From positions 186,001 to 250,000 of the forward strand of contig OX639992.1 in assembly GCA_951828515.1 (NCBI GenBank): a stretch of DNA of 64,000 nt, read 5' to 3'. Of the stretch, positions 49,921 through 58,601 are shown in pieces. Positions within the stretch are counted from its first letter, which is position 1. The number at the start of each line of letters is the position of its first letter. The notes below the pieces were generated by a model. It made no database searches and was not told the origin of the DNA. It saw only the letters and a list, made by a program, of their open reading frames with translations. The position numbers and the translations under genes were made by a program. The DNA comes from an uncultured Poribacteria bacterium. Lineage in GTDB: Bacteria > Poribacteria > WGA-4E > WGA-3G.

Positions 49921-50371
49921 CCCAACGCCTAAAGGCGTGGGCTTCGGTTTCGTAGCGACTGCGGTTTTCTCAGAGAGTCTACCGTCTGACTGTCGCTCCA
50001 CCAGCAGGCTCTTATTCCGTCTCCGCTGCACTCACGAAGTTGCAATCGAACGGCTTTATCTGGTTTAGGTCCAGGGTACCCCAGCCTGCGAAAATAATAG
50101 GGGGTGTCGATACAAGACGCGAAGGTTATTACGCCATTCTGCGTTTTACATGAACGACACCTAATAACGATGTTTAGAGTGGTCTCACACTTCGCACACA
50201 CACCCTTCCACAGGTGGGGATTAGGATGCTACTTGAGAAAGTAGCAGTGGAAGTCCTAATCCAAAGTGCTAAGTGTAATTATATCACATTTTAGACTGAA
50301 TGTCAAATCTATTTTAGACGTTTGGTCCTTTCCAAGAGGGCAGAATTTCATCCCAAAGCTAAAGCATTGGG
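49921..50371. mobile_element. Possible miniature IS200/IS605-like element
   Basis: One end has hairpin CCCAACGCCTAAAGGCGTGGG (49921-49941) and the other CCCAAAGCTAAAGCATTGGG (50352-50371). Both look like the subterminal palindromes of IS200/IS605 elements. No transposase is present. Inside is a nested hairpin at 50218-50262. Confidence 0.4.
50218..50262 (+). other. Nested double hairpin
   Basis: The outer arms GGATTAGGA and TCCTAATCC enclose an inner perfect hairpin GCTACTT-GAGA-AAGTAGC. The stacked arrangement suggests a structured RNA or a recombination site. Confidence 0.6.
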
Positions 50372-50433
50372 CTTTCATTCCGTAAACTTAGGTAAGAACA
50401 AAATTCAGCCAAAATTCTTCACCGCAGATTTTC

Positions 50434-50462
50434 TTGCAAACCGGCGAAAAATGTGGTATCCT
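50434..50462 (+). promoter_or_regulatory. Sigma-70 promoter of the CBS operon
   Basis: TTGCAA (50434-50439), a 17-bp spacer and TATCCT (50457-50462), 65 bp before the first CBS gene. Confidence 0.6.
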
Positions 50463-50527
50463 TTTTAAGTGAGAGAATCAGAAACCCAAATCTGTTTTCC
50501 AACGTTATAGTATAAGGAATAGCTACG

Positions 50528-50956
50528 ATGGACACAAGAACGCTGTCTTTGCCGATCAGCACACTGGATTACAAGCAACCCACCACCGTGCAAGTCGGAT
50601 CCCCTGTCTCTATTGTCATTGATATGATGCAAGAGAGAGGAACGGGGTGTGTTCTTGTCGTTGATGAAGATGAACAATTAGTTGGAATCATCACCGAACG
50701 AGACCTACTCCAGCATTTGAGCGGGCAGCGCGCCGCGCCGGCGGAATTTAAGGTCGAGCAGGTGATGACAGCGGATCCAGAGACACTACGCGCCAGTGAC
50801 CCTATTGCCTTTGCAGTAAACCTGATGCACCTTGGTCATTTTCGGCATCTACCTCTCTGTGTTTGGGACGACCAAGGAGAGGCGTATCCCATCGGCATAA
50901 TTTCAACTCGCGATATCTTAGAACATATCGCTATATTTATAGAAAATCAGGCGTAG
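50528..50956 (+). CDS. CBS-domain pair protein
   Basis: A 142-residue protein consisting of two CBS motifs (Bateman module) that usually sense adenine nucleotides. The repeats are visible as VSIVIDMMQERGTGCVLVVD with GIITERDLLQHL, and LRASDPIAFAVNLMHLGHFR with GIISTRDILEHI. No effector domain is attached. The next gene, 11 bp downstream, is another CBS pair, and a ferredoxin-type oxidoreductase follows, so the two may regulate it (inference). Confidence 0.9.
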   Translation: MDTRTLSLPISTLDYKQPTTVQVGSPVSIVIDMMQERGTGCVLVVDEDEQLVGIITERDLLQHLSGQRAAPAEFKVEQVMTADPETLRASDPIAFAVNLMHLGHFRHLPLCVWDDQGEAYPIGIISTRDILEHIAIFIENQA

Positions 50957-50967
50957 GAGGCGTAACC

Positions 50968-51501
50968 ATGCTATATGATTTGGCAATTGACGAAGAATTA
51001 GAGCAGATGGACGAAGACGATGCGTTAAGAGCATGGAATGCGCAAGAGATTCAGGTTTCGCTAAAAGATTTGATGCGTCCGATTATTAAGATTGACATCA
51101 ACGCCAGCACGAACGAGGCTATAGATCTGCTCTTAGCAAATAACATCGGTGCAGCACCCGTTGTTGAGAACGGTTATCTCCGCGGGATTTTTAGTGAACG
51201 AGACGTACTCAACCAAATTCTCAATAAACAGGTCGGCGACTTGGACGACATCAGCGTTGAAGAATTCATGATCGCAGATCCGCAGACAGCACACGCGGAA
51301 GATACGCTGATCACCGCCATCCTTCACATGGCAGGGGGTGGTTACCGACACGTCCCTATTGTTGATCCGGAGAATCGTCCGATTGGTATGGTATCCATTC
51401 GTGACGTAATCTCCTGTCTCGTCGAGGAATTTCTCCAAGAAGTCTTAACACTACCGCCGAAACCTGTTCGAGATGCCCTGAAAGCCCGAGAGGGTGCCTA
51501 A
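50968..51501 (+). CDS. CBS-domain pair protein
   Basis: A 177-residue protein with an acidic N-terminal lead (LAIDEELEQMDEDDALRAWN) and two CBS motifs: NEAIDLLLANNIGAAPVVEN with GIFSERDVLNQI, and TLITAILHMAGGGYRHVPIV with GMVSIRDVISCL. The start ATG at 50968 has TAGGAGG seven bases upstream. The pair of separate CBS proteins could form a heteromer binding nucleotides. Confidence 0.9.
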   Translation: MLYDLAIDEELEQMDEDDALRAWNAQEIQVSLKDLMRPIIKIDINASTNEAIDLLLANNIGAAPVVENGYLRGIFSERDVLNQILNKQVGDLDDISVEEFMIADPQTAHAEDTLITAILHMAGGGYRHVPIVDPENRPIGMVSIRDVISCLVEEFLQEVLTLPPKPVRDALKAREGA

Positions 51502-51526
51502 ATGCTTCTAAACTTTTCATATTTCT

Positions 51527-51595
51527 TAGGTGCGGTTGCCAAACACTCACCTATCTTCTAATCTCTCGTAGGTGCACTTTCCAAATACGCGCCTA
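51527..51595. repeat. Two worn TAGGTGC hairpins in the korA leader
   Basis: TAGGTGCGGTTGCCAAACAC with CACCTA (51527-51553) and GTAGGTGCACTTTCCAAATA with GCGCCTA (51568-51595) resemble the reverse complement of GGTTAGGAAACC-type hairpins, including the GTAG that corresponds to the CTAC tail. They lie just before the korA ribosome site. Confidence 0.45.
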
Positions 51596-51616
51596 TCCTA
51601 AAAAAGGACGATTGTG

Positions 51617-53470
51617 ATGCGCAAGCCAGTAGAGCAAATCGAGGAAGCGACAATCCTATTTGCTGGCGACTCCGGCGATGGGTCGCAGACCATTGGCACA
51701 CAAATGACTGAGACCACCGCCCTCGTTGGGAACGATGTCGCCACGCTACCCGATTATCCCGCTGAGATTCGCGCGCCCGCCGGGTCGTTAGCCGGAGTAT
51801 CCGGGTTCCAACTCCACTTCTCAAGCGAACAGATTCACACCCCCGGAGATCTCTGCGATGTCCTCGTCGCGATGAACCCCGCCGCTTTAAAAGTACACCT
51901 CAACAAACTCAAACCCAACGGTATCCTGATTGTCAATTCAGACAATTTCGCGCGCCGCAATCTACGACTTGCAGGGTATGAAGAAGATCCACTCGAAGAT
52001 GATAAACTTACAAAATATCAAGTTTTCCGCGTTGAATTAACACAACTCACTCGAAAAGCACTCGAAGCCACCCAATTAAGCAACCCAGAAATCGACAGAT
52101 GTAAAAACTTTTTCGCGCTCGGTATGATCCTCTGGCTCTACAATCGTCCTATGGAATATACGATGAAGTGGATCAAAGCGAAGTTCGCGAGAAAACCCGA
52201 GTATGTAGAATCCAATATTCTGGCACTCCGCGCCGGGAATATTTACTGCGAAGCGACCGAGCAATTTGCCGTCTCTTATGACGTGAAACCCGCCGAGTTT
52301 GAACCCGGCACCTATCGAAACATCGAAGGCAACATGGCAACGGTACTTGGACTTGTCGCAGCCTCACATCAATCCGGTCTACCGCTGGTTTACGGTAGCT
52401 ACCCAATCACACCTGCGAGCGATATTCTCCACGGACTTGCCCAATACCGGAATTTCGGTGTCGTCACGATGCAGATGGAAGATGAGATTGCCGCCGTTGG
52501 CGTTGCAATCGGTGCCTCCTTTAGCGGCTCACTCGGCGTGACCGGCAGTAGCGGACCGGGACTTGCGCTCAAATCGGAAGCGATTAACCTCGCTATGATT
52601 GCCGAACTCCCACTCGTAATTTGTAACATCCAGCGTGCGGGTCCCTCAACAGGGATGCCGACAAAGACGGAACAGTCGGATCTCTTACAAATGTTCTACG
52701 GCAGGAACGGCGAATCGCCGTTGCCTATCATTGCTCCCTCGCGTCCGTTTGACTGCTTTGAAGCCGTCTACGAAGCCTGTCGTATCGCCGTGAAATATAG
52801 GACCCCGGTGATCTTCCTCTCCGACCTCTACATTGCGATGGGGGCTGAACCGTGGAAGATTCCGCAACTCTCCGAACTACCGGAAATTAGACCTGATTTC
52901 GCAGTGAGCGCAGATACCCGCAACGGGTTTGAACCTTACCTACGCGATCCAGAGACCTTGGCGCGTCCGTGGGCGAAACCCGGCACCGCTGGTTTAGAAC
53001 ACCGTATTGGAGGCTTGGAGAAATCAGATGTGACGGGACACGTCAGCTACGATGCAGAAAACCACCAAAGGATGGTGGAAATCCGTGCAGAAAAGGTCGC
53101 GGGCATCGCTGATGAGTTACCGCCGACGGAAGTGTTCGGTGCACAAGAAGGAGACATCCTGCTCCTTGGATGGGGCGGCACCTACGGTGCAATCCGAACC
53201 ACAGCAGAAAACTGTATTGCCGACGGACTTCCAATAGGACACGTCCATCTCCGACATCTCAACCCCTTCCCTAAAGATTTAGCCGACATTCTACAGAGAT
53301 TCAAAAAGATTTTAATTCCCGAACAAAACAGTGGGCAACTCCGCCAACTCATTCGTAGCACTTATCTCATTGATGCAGTCGGGCTTAACAAGGTACAAGG
53401 GCAACCCTTCCACGTTTTTGAACTGGCATCGAAAATTGACGAAATGCTTAAAGAAATTGGGCATGCTTAG
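51617..53470 (+). CDS. korA: 2-oxoacid:acceptor oxidoreductase, fused gamma-alpha subunit
   Basis: A 617-residue subunit that decarboxylates 2-oxoacids such as 2-oxoglutarate with ferredoxin as acceptor. Residues about 1-190 are the gamma domain (LFAGDSGDGSQTIGTQMTET). Residues about 220-600 are the alpha domain, with the typical YPITPAS motif and QMEDEIAAVGVAIGASFSG. The start ATG at 51617 has AAGGA seven bases upstream; GTG 51614 is an alternative. It is followed directly by korB. The precise oxoacid is not certain. Confidence 0.92.
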   Translation: MRKPVEQIEEATILFAGDSGDGSQTIGTQMTETTALVGNDVATLPDYPAEIRAPAGSLAGVSGFQLHFSSEQIHTPGDLCDVLVAMNPAALKVHLNKLKPNGILIVNSDNFARRNLRLAGYEEDPLEDDKLTKYQVFRVELTQLTRKALEATQLSNPEIDRCKNFFALGMILWLYNRPMEYTMKWIKAKFARKPEYVESNILALRAGNIYCEATEQFAVSYDVKPAEFEPGTYRNIEGNMATVLGLVAASHQSGLPLVYGSYPITPASDILHGLAQYRNFGVVTMQMEDEIAAVGVAIGASFSGSLGVTGSSGPGLALKSEAINLAMIAELPLVICNIQRAGPSTGMPTKTEQSDLLQMFYGRNGESPLPIIAPSRPFDCFEAVYEACRIAVKYRTPVIFLSDLYIAMGAEPWKIPQLSELPEIRPDFAVSADTRNGFEPYLRDPETLARPWAKPGTAGLEHRIGGLEKSDVTGHVSYDAENHQRMVEIRAEKVAGIADELPPTEVFGAQEGDILLLGWGGTYGAIRTTAENCIADGLPIGHVHLRHLNPFPKDLADILQRFKKILIPEQNSGQLRQLIRSTYLIDAVGLNKVQGQPFHVFELASKIDEMLKEIGHA

Positions 53471-53476
53471 CCCCTA

Positions 53477-54547
53477 ATGCCAAAAGGCGGTAAACAAATC
53501 ATGAGAAGCAAAAGAACCTCACGCATACCTGCCGGAGTCCCGACCCTCTCCAAAAAGGACTTTGAATCCGATCAAGACGTGCGATGGTGCCCTGGTTGCG
53601 GCGACTACTCTATTCTCGCTCAGACACAACGTATTATGCCGGAACTCGGCATCCCCAAAGAAAACATCGTCTTTATCTCAGGTATCGGGTGTTCGAGTCG
53701 GTTCCCATATTACATGGACACCTACGGCTTTCATACCATTCACGGTAGAGCCCCAACGATCGCCTCCGGTGTAAAAATGGCGAACCCCGACCTCTCTGTG
53801 TGGATTATCACAGGAGATGGCGATGCACTTTCAATCGGTGGTAACCATTTCATCCACCTGATGCGCCGCAATTTCGATGTCAACGTTCTGCTCTTTAACA
53901 ACCGCATCTACGGACTCACAAAGGGACAATACTCACCTACATCCGAGCAAGGGAAACAGACGAAATCCACCCCTCTCGGTTCAGTGGATACCCCCTTTAA
54001 TCCGATTAGCCTTGCATTGGCATCCGGTGCAACATTCGTGGCACGCTCACTGGACAGAGATCCAAATCATCTCCGAGCCATTATCAAGTCAGCGTTTGAA
54101 CACAAGGGCACGTCCTTCATCGAAATTTACCAAAATTGCAACGTGTTTAACGACGGAGCCTTTTTCCAATACACGGAAAAAGATACAAAGGCTGACAACA
54201 CGGTGGTTCTGGAACATAACGAACCCCTCGTTTTTGGAACAGAACATGACAAGGGTATCCGCCTGAACGGCTTCCAACCTGAAGTCGTCAACACGACAAA
54301 CGGCGAGTACTCCACTGAGGATCTCATCGTCCACGATCAGTATGCCGAGAACACTACCTTGGCGAACTTCCTTGCCCGGATGAGCGACACGACTGATATG
54401 CCCGACCCGATCGGCATCTTCCGCAGTGTCCGACAGTCCTGCTACGAAGACTTGGTAACAAACCAAATCCGTACCGCAAAAGAGCTTACGGGGGACGGCA
54501 ACCTCGAAGCACTCCTCAACGCAGGCGAGACTTGGACTGTGTCTTAG
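53477..54547 (+). CDS. korB: 2-oxoacid:acceptor oxidoreductase, beta subunit (TPP-binding)
   Basis: A 356-residue subunit carrying the thiamin-diphosphate site: GDGDALSIGGNHFIHLMRRN and FNNRIYGLTKGQYSPTSEQG form the TPP motif, and WCPGCGDYSIL the N-terminal cysteine motif. The start could be 53477 or ATG 53501, and no strong ribosome site decides. It forms an operon with korA. Its cofactor gives a reason for thiamin salvage genes elsewhere in the window. Confidence 0.92.
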   Translation: MPKGGKQIMRSKRTSRIPAGVPTLSKKDFESDQDVRWCPGCGDYSILAQTQRIMPELGIPKENIVFISGIGCSSRFPYYMDTYGFHTIHGRAPTIASGVKMANPDLSVWIITGDGDALSIGGNHFIHLMRRNFDVNVLLFNNRIYGLTKGQYSPTSEQGKQTKSTPLGSVDTPFNPISLALASGATFVARSLDRDPNHLRAIIKSAFEHKGTSFIEIYQNCNVFNDGAFFQYTEKDTKADNTVVLEHNEPLVFGTEHDKGIRLNGFQPEVVNTTNGEYSTEDLIVHDQYAENTTLANFLARMSDTTDMPDPIGIFRSVRQSCYEDLVTNQIRTAKELTGDGNLEALLNAGETWTVS

Positions 54548-54565
54548 TTTGGTAGGATTCCGACC

Positions 54566-55339
54566 ATGAAGATTTACATTCTAACCGACTTAGAAGGCGT
54601 TGCGATGGTATCCCGCTTCAGTCAAACCCGTGAAGAAGGTCCCCAGAAACAGACCGCTATGGGATTATTGACACAGGAGGTCAATGCAGCTGTTGATGGT
54701 GTCCTTGATGTGGATGCAGACGCAGAAATTGTAGTCTGGGATGGACATGGGACTGGCGGGATTGATGTGCTTGAATTTCATCCGAAGGCGAAACTCATCG
54801 CGCGGGGTCCTATCCGTCCGCCTTACTATCTTGACGAGACCTATGACGCTCTCTTTTTCTTAGGACAACACGCCATGGCAGGCACCAAAAACGCTCCGTT
54901 AAGTCATACGTATTCCTCTTTGTCCATTGAATATTACAAACTCAATGGGAAAATGATCGGAGAATTCGGATGCCGTGCCGCACTCGCAGGCACCTTCAAT
55001 GTCCCAACGGTTTTCATCTCTGGTGACGATAAGGCGGTTGCGGAAGCGAAGCAACTTATCCCCAACATTTACGGTGTTGAAACCAAACAGGGACTCGGAC
55101 AGGAACTTGCGATGCATCTATCACCGCAACGGTCGCGAGAACTGATTCGCGAGACTGCGGCGGATGCTTGCCAAAACATCGCTGAGATTGCCCCACTGAA
55201 AATCGACCCACCTTATACGTTTGAAGTCCGTGTCCTTGAGGGTAAATCAATAGATGGGTACCTGAACCGGGGTGCAGAGAAGATTGACGATCGCACGGTC
55301 AGTTGGCACAGCGATGATCTTTGCGCCTTGTCTATTTAG
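54566..55339 (+). CDS. DppA-type D-aminopeptidase (M55 family)
   Basis: A 257-residue zinc peptidase related to DppA, which cleaves D-amino acid peptides. The metal-site motifs LTDLEGVAM, VVWDGHGTGG and FLGQHAMAG, followed by LSHTYSS, are intact. The length is typical. It is 18 bp after korB and may belong to the same transcript. A role in recycling D-amino-acid peptides from the cell wall is inferred from the family. Confidence 0.88.
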   Translation: MKIYILTDLEGVAMVSRFSQTREEGPQKQTAMGLLTQEVNAAVDGVLDVDADAEIVVWDGHGTGGIDVLEFHPKAKLIARGPIRPPYYLDETYDALFFLGQHAMAGTKNAPLSHTYSSLSIEYYKLNGKMIGEFGCRAALAGTFNVPTVFISGDDKAVAEAKQLIPNIYGVETKQGLGQELAMHLSPQRSRELIRETAADACQNIAEIAPLKIDPPYTFEVRVLEGKSIDGYLNRGAEKIDDRTVSWHSDDLCALSI

Positions 55340-55477
55340 CCTACCCAATTAGAACACATCTCTCCAGTCCAGTATTCCATACAATCCCCATTCATTCCCT
55401 ACATGTATTATCATGCGTCTAAAGGCATAAATTGTCTGAATCTCGGATTACGCGGATGACATAGATTTCGCGGATAT

Positions 55478-55593
55478 TATAGTAAAGTCCACAATTAAGT
55501 TTACACTCTCTAATGTAGCGAGGTTAGGAAACCTCGCCAGCGAGTGGGTCTTGTGTTTTCTAAAGTGTCCAAGTATTTTCAGGTTTTACTATA
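55478..55593. mobile_element. 116-bp MITE-like repeat (TATAGTA family), copy 3
   Basis: The ends are TATAGTAAAGTCC and GGTTTTACTATA, a nearly perfect inverted pair. The central hairpin GCGAGGTTAGGAAACCTCGC is at 55518-55537. It has the same length as the other two copies, 50 kb away. Confidence 0.75.
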
Positions 55594-55652
55594 ATGCGCG
55601 CTATCCGTATCATCCATAAAAATTAGCGATTCAGCCCTTTTCAAAATTGAGA

Positions 55653-55681
55653 TTGACAAACTCATCTCTGAGTTGTATAAT
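55653..55681 (+). promoter_or_regulatory. Perfect consensus sigma-70 promoter
   Basis: TTGACA (55653-55658), a 17-bp spacer and TATAAT (55676-55681) match both boxes exactly. No intact gene follows closely; the next full gene begins at 56065. Confidence 0.7.
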
Positions 55682-55704
55682 TGAGATTAGTCAGAGGAAT
55701 ATAG

Positions 55705-55760
55705 GATAGATGTTAAACTACCAGAAGACATCGCCGCAATGCTGACTCCGCCGCAGGCAT
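55705..55760 (+). pseudogene. UPF0175-like antitoxin fragment (fossil)
   Basis: A short stretch reads VKLPEDIAAMLTPPQA, similar to QIPADVADMLAPQAE in the UPF0175 domain at 338-1360. It looks like the worn start of an antitoxin gene left behind a strong promoter. It is broken; only a small part remains. Confidence 0.4.
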
Positions 55761-56064
55761 AACCATAGTAGGAAAACTATCCAAACTGAAGCTTAATCAG
55801 ATGGCACAGATCTTCAATCCGCGCCATTCGTGTCAATCCGAGATTCCGACAACAAGCACAAAACCAAACATCCCAGACAACCCACCTTTCCCTTGACTTT
55901 CCTCCTCAGACTTTGGTATCCTTTTAAAGGACTTATACAATACGATTCTCTGCTGGTACGCCTCGGAAAGCAGCGCGGTTAGAAAACTCGCCAGCAAAAA
56001 ATAGGCTTGATAAATACACGCTGGCACGCACGATAAGCGTGCTATATCATATCGGATTTTATAC

Positions 56065-57186
56065 ATGGATACTTTTGATTGCGAACTGAACCAACAGGTT
56101 ATCTTCGGTGATAACACGATTGAGAGACTCGGTGAGTTGACCCGCGAACGCGGGGGTAGCCGCGTCCTCATCGTGACAGATGCCGGTATCGAAAAAGCAG
56201 GCATCCTCGCGAGAGCCGTCTCCGCACTGCAAAGCGAAAGGATCGCCGCTTATGTTTTTGCTGATACCACATCCAACCCTACGACGGAAGATGTTGATGC
56301 TGCGCTTGCGGTCGCGAAGACCAACGCACCGATAGACCTCATCATCGGACTCGGTGGCGGTAGCTCAATGGACTGTGCGAAAGGCGTAAACTTCCTGCTC
56401 ACAAACGGCGGAAAGATGGAGGACTATTGGGGCACAAACAAGGCAACACAACCGATGCTCCCCTCTATCGGTATTCCGACGACTATCGGCACCGGTAGCG
56501 AGGCACAGTCCTTCGCACTCATTGCACAGGCAGACACACACATCAAAATGGCGTGTGGTGATAAAAAGGCACGATTCGGGACTGTCCTTTTAGATGCGAC
56601 GCTTACCAAAACCTTACCGAGACCGATCGCCGCAATCACTGGTATAGACGCGATCGCACACGCTGTTGAAAGTTACGTCTCAACAAGACACAACCCGATG
56701 TCCCAGGTGTTCGCACGGCACGCATGGGAGTTGCTGAACGTTCACTTTGAGGCATGCCTTGAATCCAACGGTTCCACAGCCAGAAGCAAAATGCTGTTCG
56801 GTGCCTACCTTGCGGGCCTCGCAATTGAAAACTCGATGTTGGGTGCCGCACACGCCTGTGCCAATCCTTTGACGGCGAGATACGAGGTTATCCACGGCGT
56901 TGCCGTCGCGTTGATGTTACCGCACGTCATCCGATTCAATAGTACTGTTGCAGGAGAAACCTATCGTGAACTGTACCCGGATGGAGACTTAGCAGACAGA
57001 ATTATTGCACTCAAACAGATTGGCAATTTGCCGAACAGACTTCGGGATTATCCTGTCCAATACACGATAGGAACGGCAGACATACCGACGTTGGCAAAGG
57101 AAGCGGCGACACAGTGGACAGCACAGTTCAACCCGCGTCCTTTGAATACCAGAGATTTTATGAACCTTTATGAAAAAGTTTATTGA
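56065..57186 (+). CDS. Iron-containing alcohol dehydrogenase
   Basis: A 373-residue NAD(P)-dependent enzyme of the Fe-ADH family. The cofactor motif GLGGGSSMDCAKGV and metal-ligand histidines in DAIAHAVESYV and AAHACANPL are in the expected order, with EVIHGVAVALMLPHVI downstream. Typical members reduce aldehydes or ketones. The end overlaps the following propeller gene's longest frame by 17 bp. Confidence 0.92.
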   Translation: MDTFDCELNQQVIFGDNTIERLGELTRERGGSRVLIVTDAGIEKAGILARAVSALQSERIAAYVFADTTSNPTTEDVDAALAVAKTNAPIDLIIGLGGGSSMDCAKGVNFLLTNGGKMEDYWGTNKATQPMLPSIGIPTTIGTGSEAQSFALIAQADTHIKMACGDKKARFGTVLLDATLTKTLPRPIAAITGIDAIAHAVESYVSTRHNPMSQVFARHAWELLNVHFEACLESNGSTARSKMLFGAYLAGLAIENSMLGAAHACANPLTARYEVIHGVAVALMLPHVIRFNSTVAGETYRELYPDGDLADRIIALKQIGNLPNRLRDYPVQYTIGTADIPTLAKEAATQWTAQFNPRPLNTRDFMNLYEKVY

Positions 57187-58591
57187 AATACAAGTAGATG
57201 AGCGGAATCGTACATATCTTAAAAAGACAAAAGCTACGGCACAACGGCGTGTGTCTGCTACTTTTAAGAAGTTCATGGCTACGGCACAACGGAATGTGTC
57301 TGCTACTTTTAAGAAGTTCATGGCTACGGCACAACGGCGTGTGTCTGCTACTTTTAAGAAGTTCATGGCTACGGCACAACGGAATGTGTCTGCTACTTTT
57401 AAGAAGTCCATGGCTACGGCACAACGGCGTGTGTCTGCTACTTTTAAGAAGTTCATGGCTACGGCACAACGGCGTGTGCCTGCTACTTTTCTAATTTTCC
57501 TACTACTCTCCACCTCAGCCACAACTTTCGGTAACTGGGCAAGTTTTCGTGGTAACCCACAACTCACGGGTGTCGCCGATTCCCAACTCCCCGAAAATCC
57601 CCAATTGCTTTGGACTTTTCAGGTAGGCGATATGATTGAATCCACTGCTACAGTCGTTGACGGCACAGTCTACGTTGGCGCATTAAACGGAATCCTCTAC
57701 GCACTTGACGCACAAACCGGCGGAAAAAAGTGGACGTATCAGGTAGAGGGAGCGATCAAAGCTTCGCCCTCTATTCACAACGGCGTTGCCTACTTCGGCG
57801 ATGGGGATGGGATTTTCCATGCAGTGGACATCAACACCCAAGCAGCGAAATGGCAGTTCACGACGGAAGGTGAAATCATCTCATCGGCAAATGTCGTTGG
57901 TGATCGCGTGCTGTTCGGTTCGTATGACGGATTCCTCTACTGTCTGAACCGAGAGAACGGAGAACTGGTCTGGAAATTAGAGACTGAAGGTTACGTCCAC
58001 GGCACCCCTGGGGTCTGGAGGCAGGTCGCAAACGATTCTGGTAAGGTAAACAATTTCGCGATTGTCACCGGATGCGATAGTTATCTTCGCGTCATCAACA
58101 TTGACGATGGCACGCAGACGCAACAGGTAAATCTCGGGGCGTATGTCGGTGCGAGTCCGGCGATTTCACAAAACCGCGTCTATTGTGGCACGTATGGCAC
58201 CGAAATACTGGGGGTTGCGTTAGACACTGGGGAGATTGTGTGGCGGTATCGGCATCCGAAACGCAGATTCCCATTTTTCGCCTCAGCCGCTCTCACAGAA
58301 GACAGCGTTATCATCGGAGGACGCGATAAGATGGTGCATGCGCTCTCACAGGCGACAGGTGAACCGCTATGGACGTATACGGCTAAATCTCGTATTGAGT
58401 CTTCCGCCGCCATTGTTGGCAAACGCGCCTTTTTAGGGACAACTCGTGGGTTGTTTATCGCTTTAGATATTACGACTGGGGAATCGGTGTGGGAATTCGT
58501 AACGGGTTCATCTATCGTCGCCTCACCGAGCGTCTCCGACGGTAGAATCTATATCGGGACTGAGGACGGGATCTTGTACTGTTTCGGATGA
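57170..58591 (+). CDS. PQQ-like beta-propeller protein with tandemly repeated start region
   Basis: The longest frame has 473 residues. From about residue 115 it is a seven- or eight-bladed PQQ-type propeller with repeats such as VYVGALNGILYALDAQTGGK and SFRGNPQ at the start. Before it, MATAQRRVPATFLIFLLL is a signal peptide beginning at ATG 57455. Upstream of that, six 45-bp units repeat the code for ATAQRRVSATFKKFM, each with its own in-frame ATG except the first. I cannot tell which ATG is used; 57170 gives the full frame and 57455 the most normal signal peptide. The product is probably exported or anchored. Confidence 0.8.
   Translation: MKKFIEIQVDERNRTYLKKTKATAQRRVSATFKKFMATAQRNVSATFKKFMATAQRRVSATFKKFMATAQRNVSATFKKSMATAQRRVSATFKKFMATAQRRVPATFLIFLLLSTSATTFGNWASFRGNPQLTGVADSQLPENPQLLWTFQVGDMIESTATVVDGTVYVGALNGILYALDAQTGGKKWTYQVEGAIKASPSIHNGVAYFGDGDGIFHAVDINTQAAKWQFTTEGEIISSANVVGDRVLFGSYDGFLYCLNRENGELVWKLETEGYVHGTPGVWRQVANDSGKVNNFAIVTGCDSYLRVINIDDGTQTQQVNLGAYVGASPAISQNRVYCGTYGTEILGVALDTGEIVWRYRHPKRRFPFFASAALTEDSVIIGGRDKMVHALSQATGEPLWTYTAKSRIESSAAIVGKRAFLGTTRGLFIALDITTGESVWEFVTGSSIVASPSVSDGRIYIGTEDGILYCFG
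57233..57502 (+). repeat. Six 45-bp tandem units over the signal-peptide start
   Basis: Units start at 57233, 57278, 57323, 57368, 57413 and 57458. They alternate CGGCGTGTG and CGGAATGTG (residues RR and RN), ending with two of the first type. Spacing is exactly 45 bp, so all frames stay open. Confidence 0.9.
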
Positions 58592-58601
58592 ATTGAGGAA
58601 T

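Larger units (their letters stand above)
49714..50527. other. Long intergenic region with IS200/IS605-like hairpins
   Basis: It contains a reverse heptamer tract (49813-49848), a hairpin-bounded 451-bp segment (49921-50371) and a promoter for the CBS gene (50434-50462). The longest frame (49929-50201, minus) has CAKCETT and CRSCKT motifs but no recognisable family, so I do not call it a gene. Confidence 0.5.
55340..56064. other. Intergenic region with MITE, perfect promoter and antitoxin-like fragment
   Basis: It contains an ATTACGCGGATGACATAG-type tract near 55440, a 116-bp MITE (55478-55593), a consensus promoter (55653-55681), a short UPF0175-like fossil after it (about 55705-55760) and a worn hairpin (55974-55995) preceded by AGGACTTATACAA (55928), perhaps an eroded MITE end. 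Confidence 0.55.

Noticed and set aside
49929-50201. Minus-strand frame with CAKCETT and CRSCKT motifs
   Set aside because: No recognisable family and it overlaps palindromic element ends; possible remnant only.
57158-57567. Minus-strand and second-frame ORFs over the 45-bp repeats
   Set aside because: Produced by the in-phase tandem repeat; they read as low-complexity repeats without domains.
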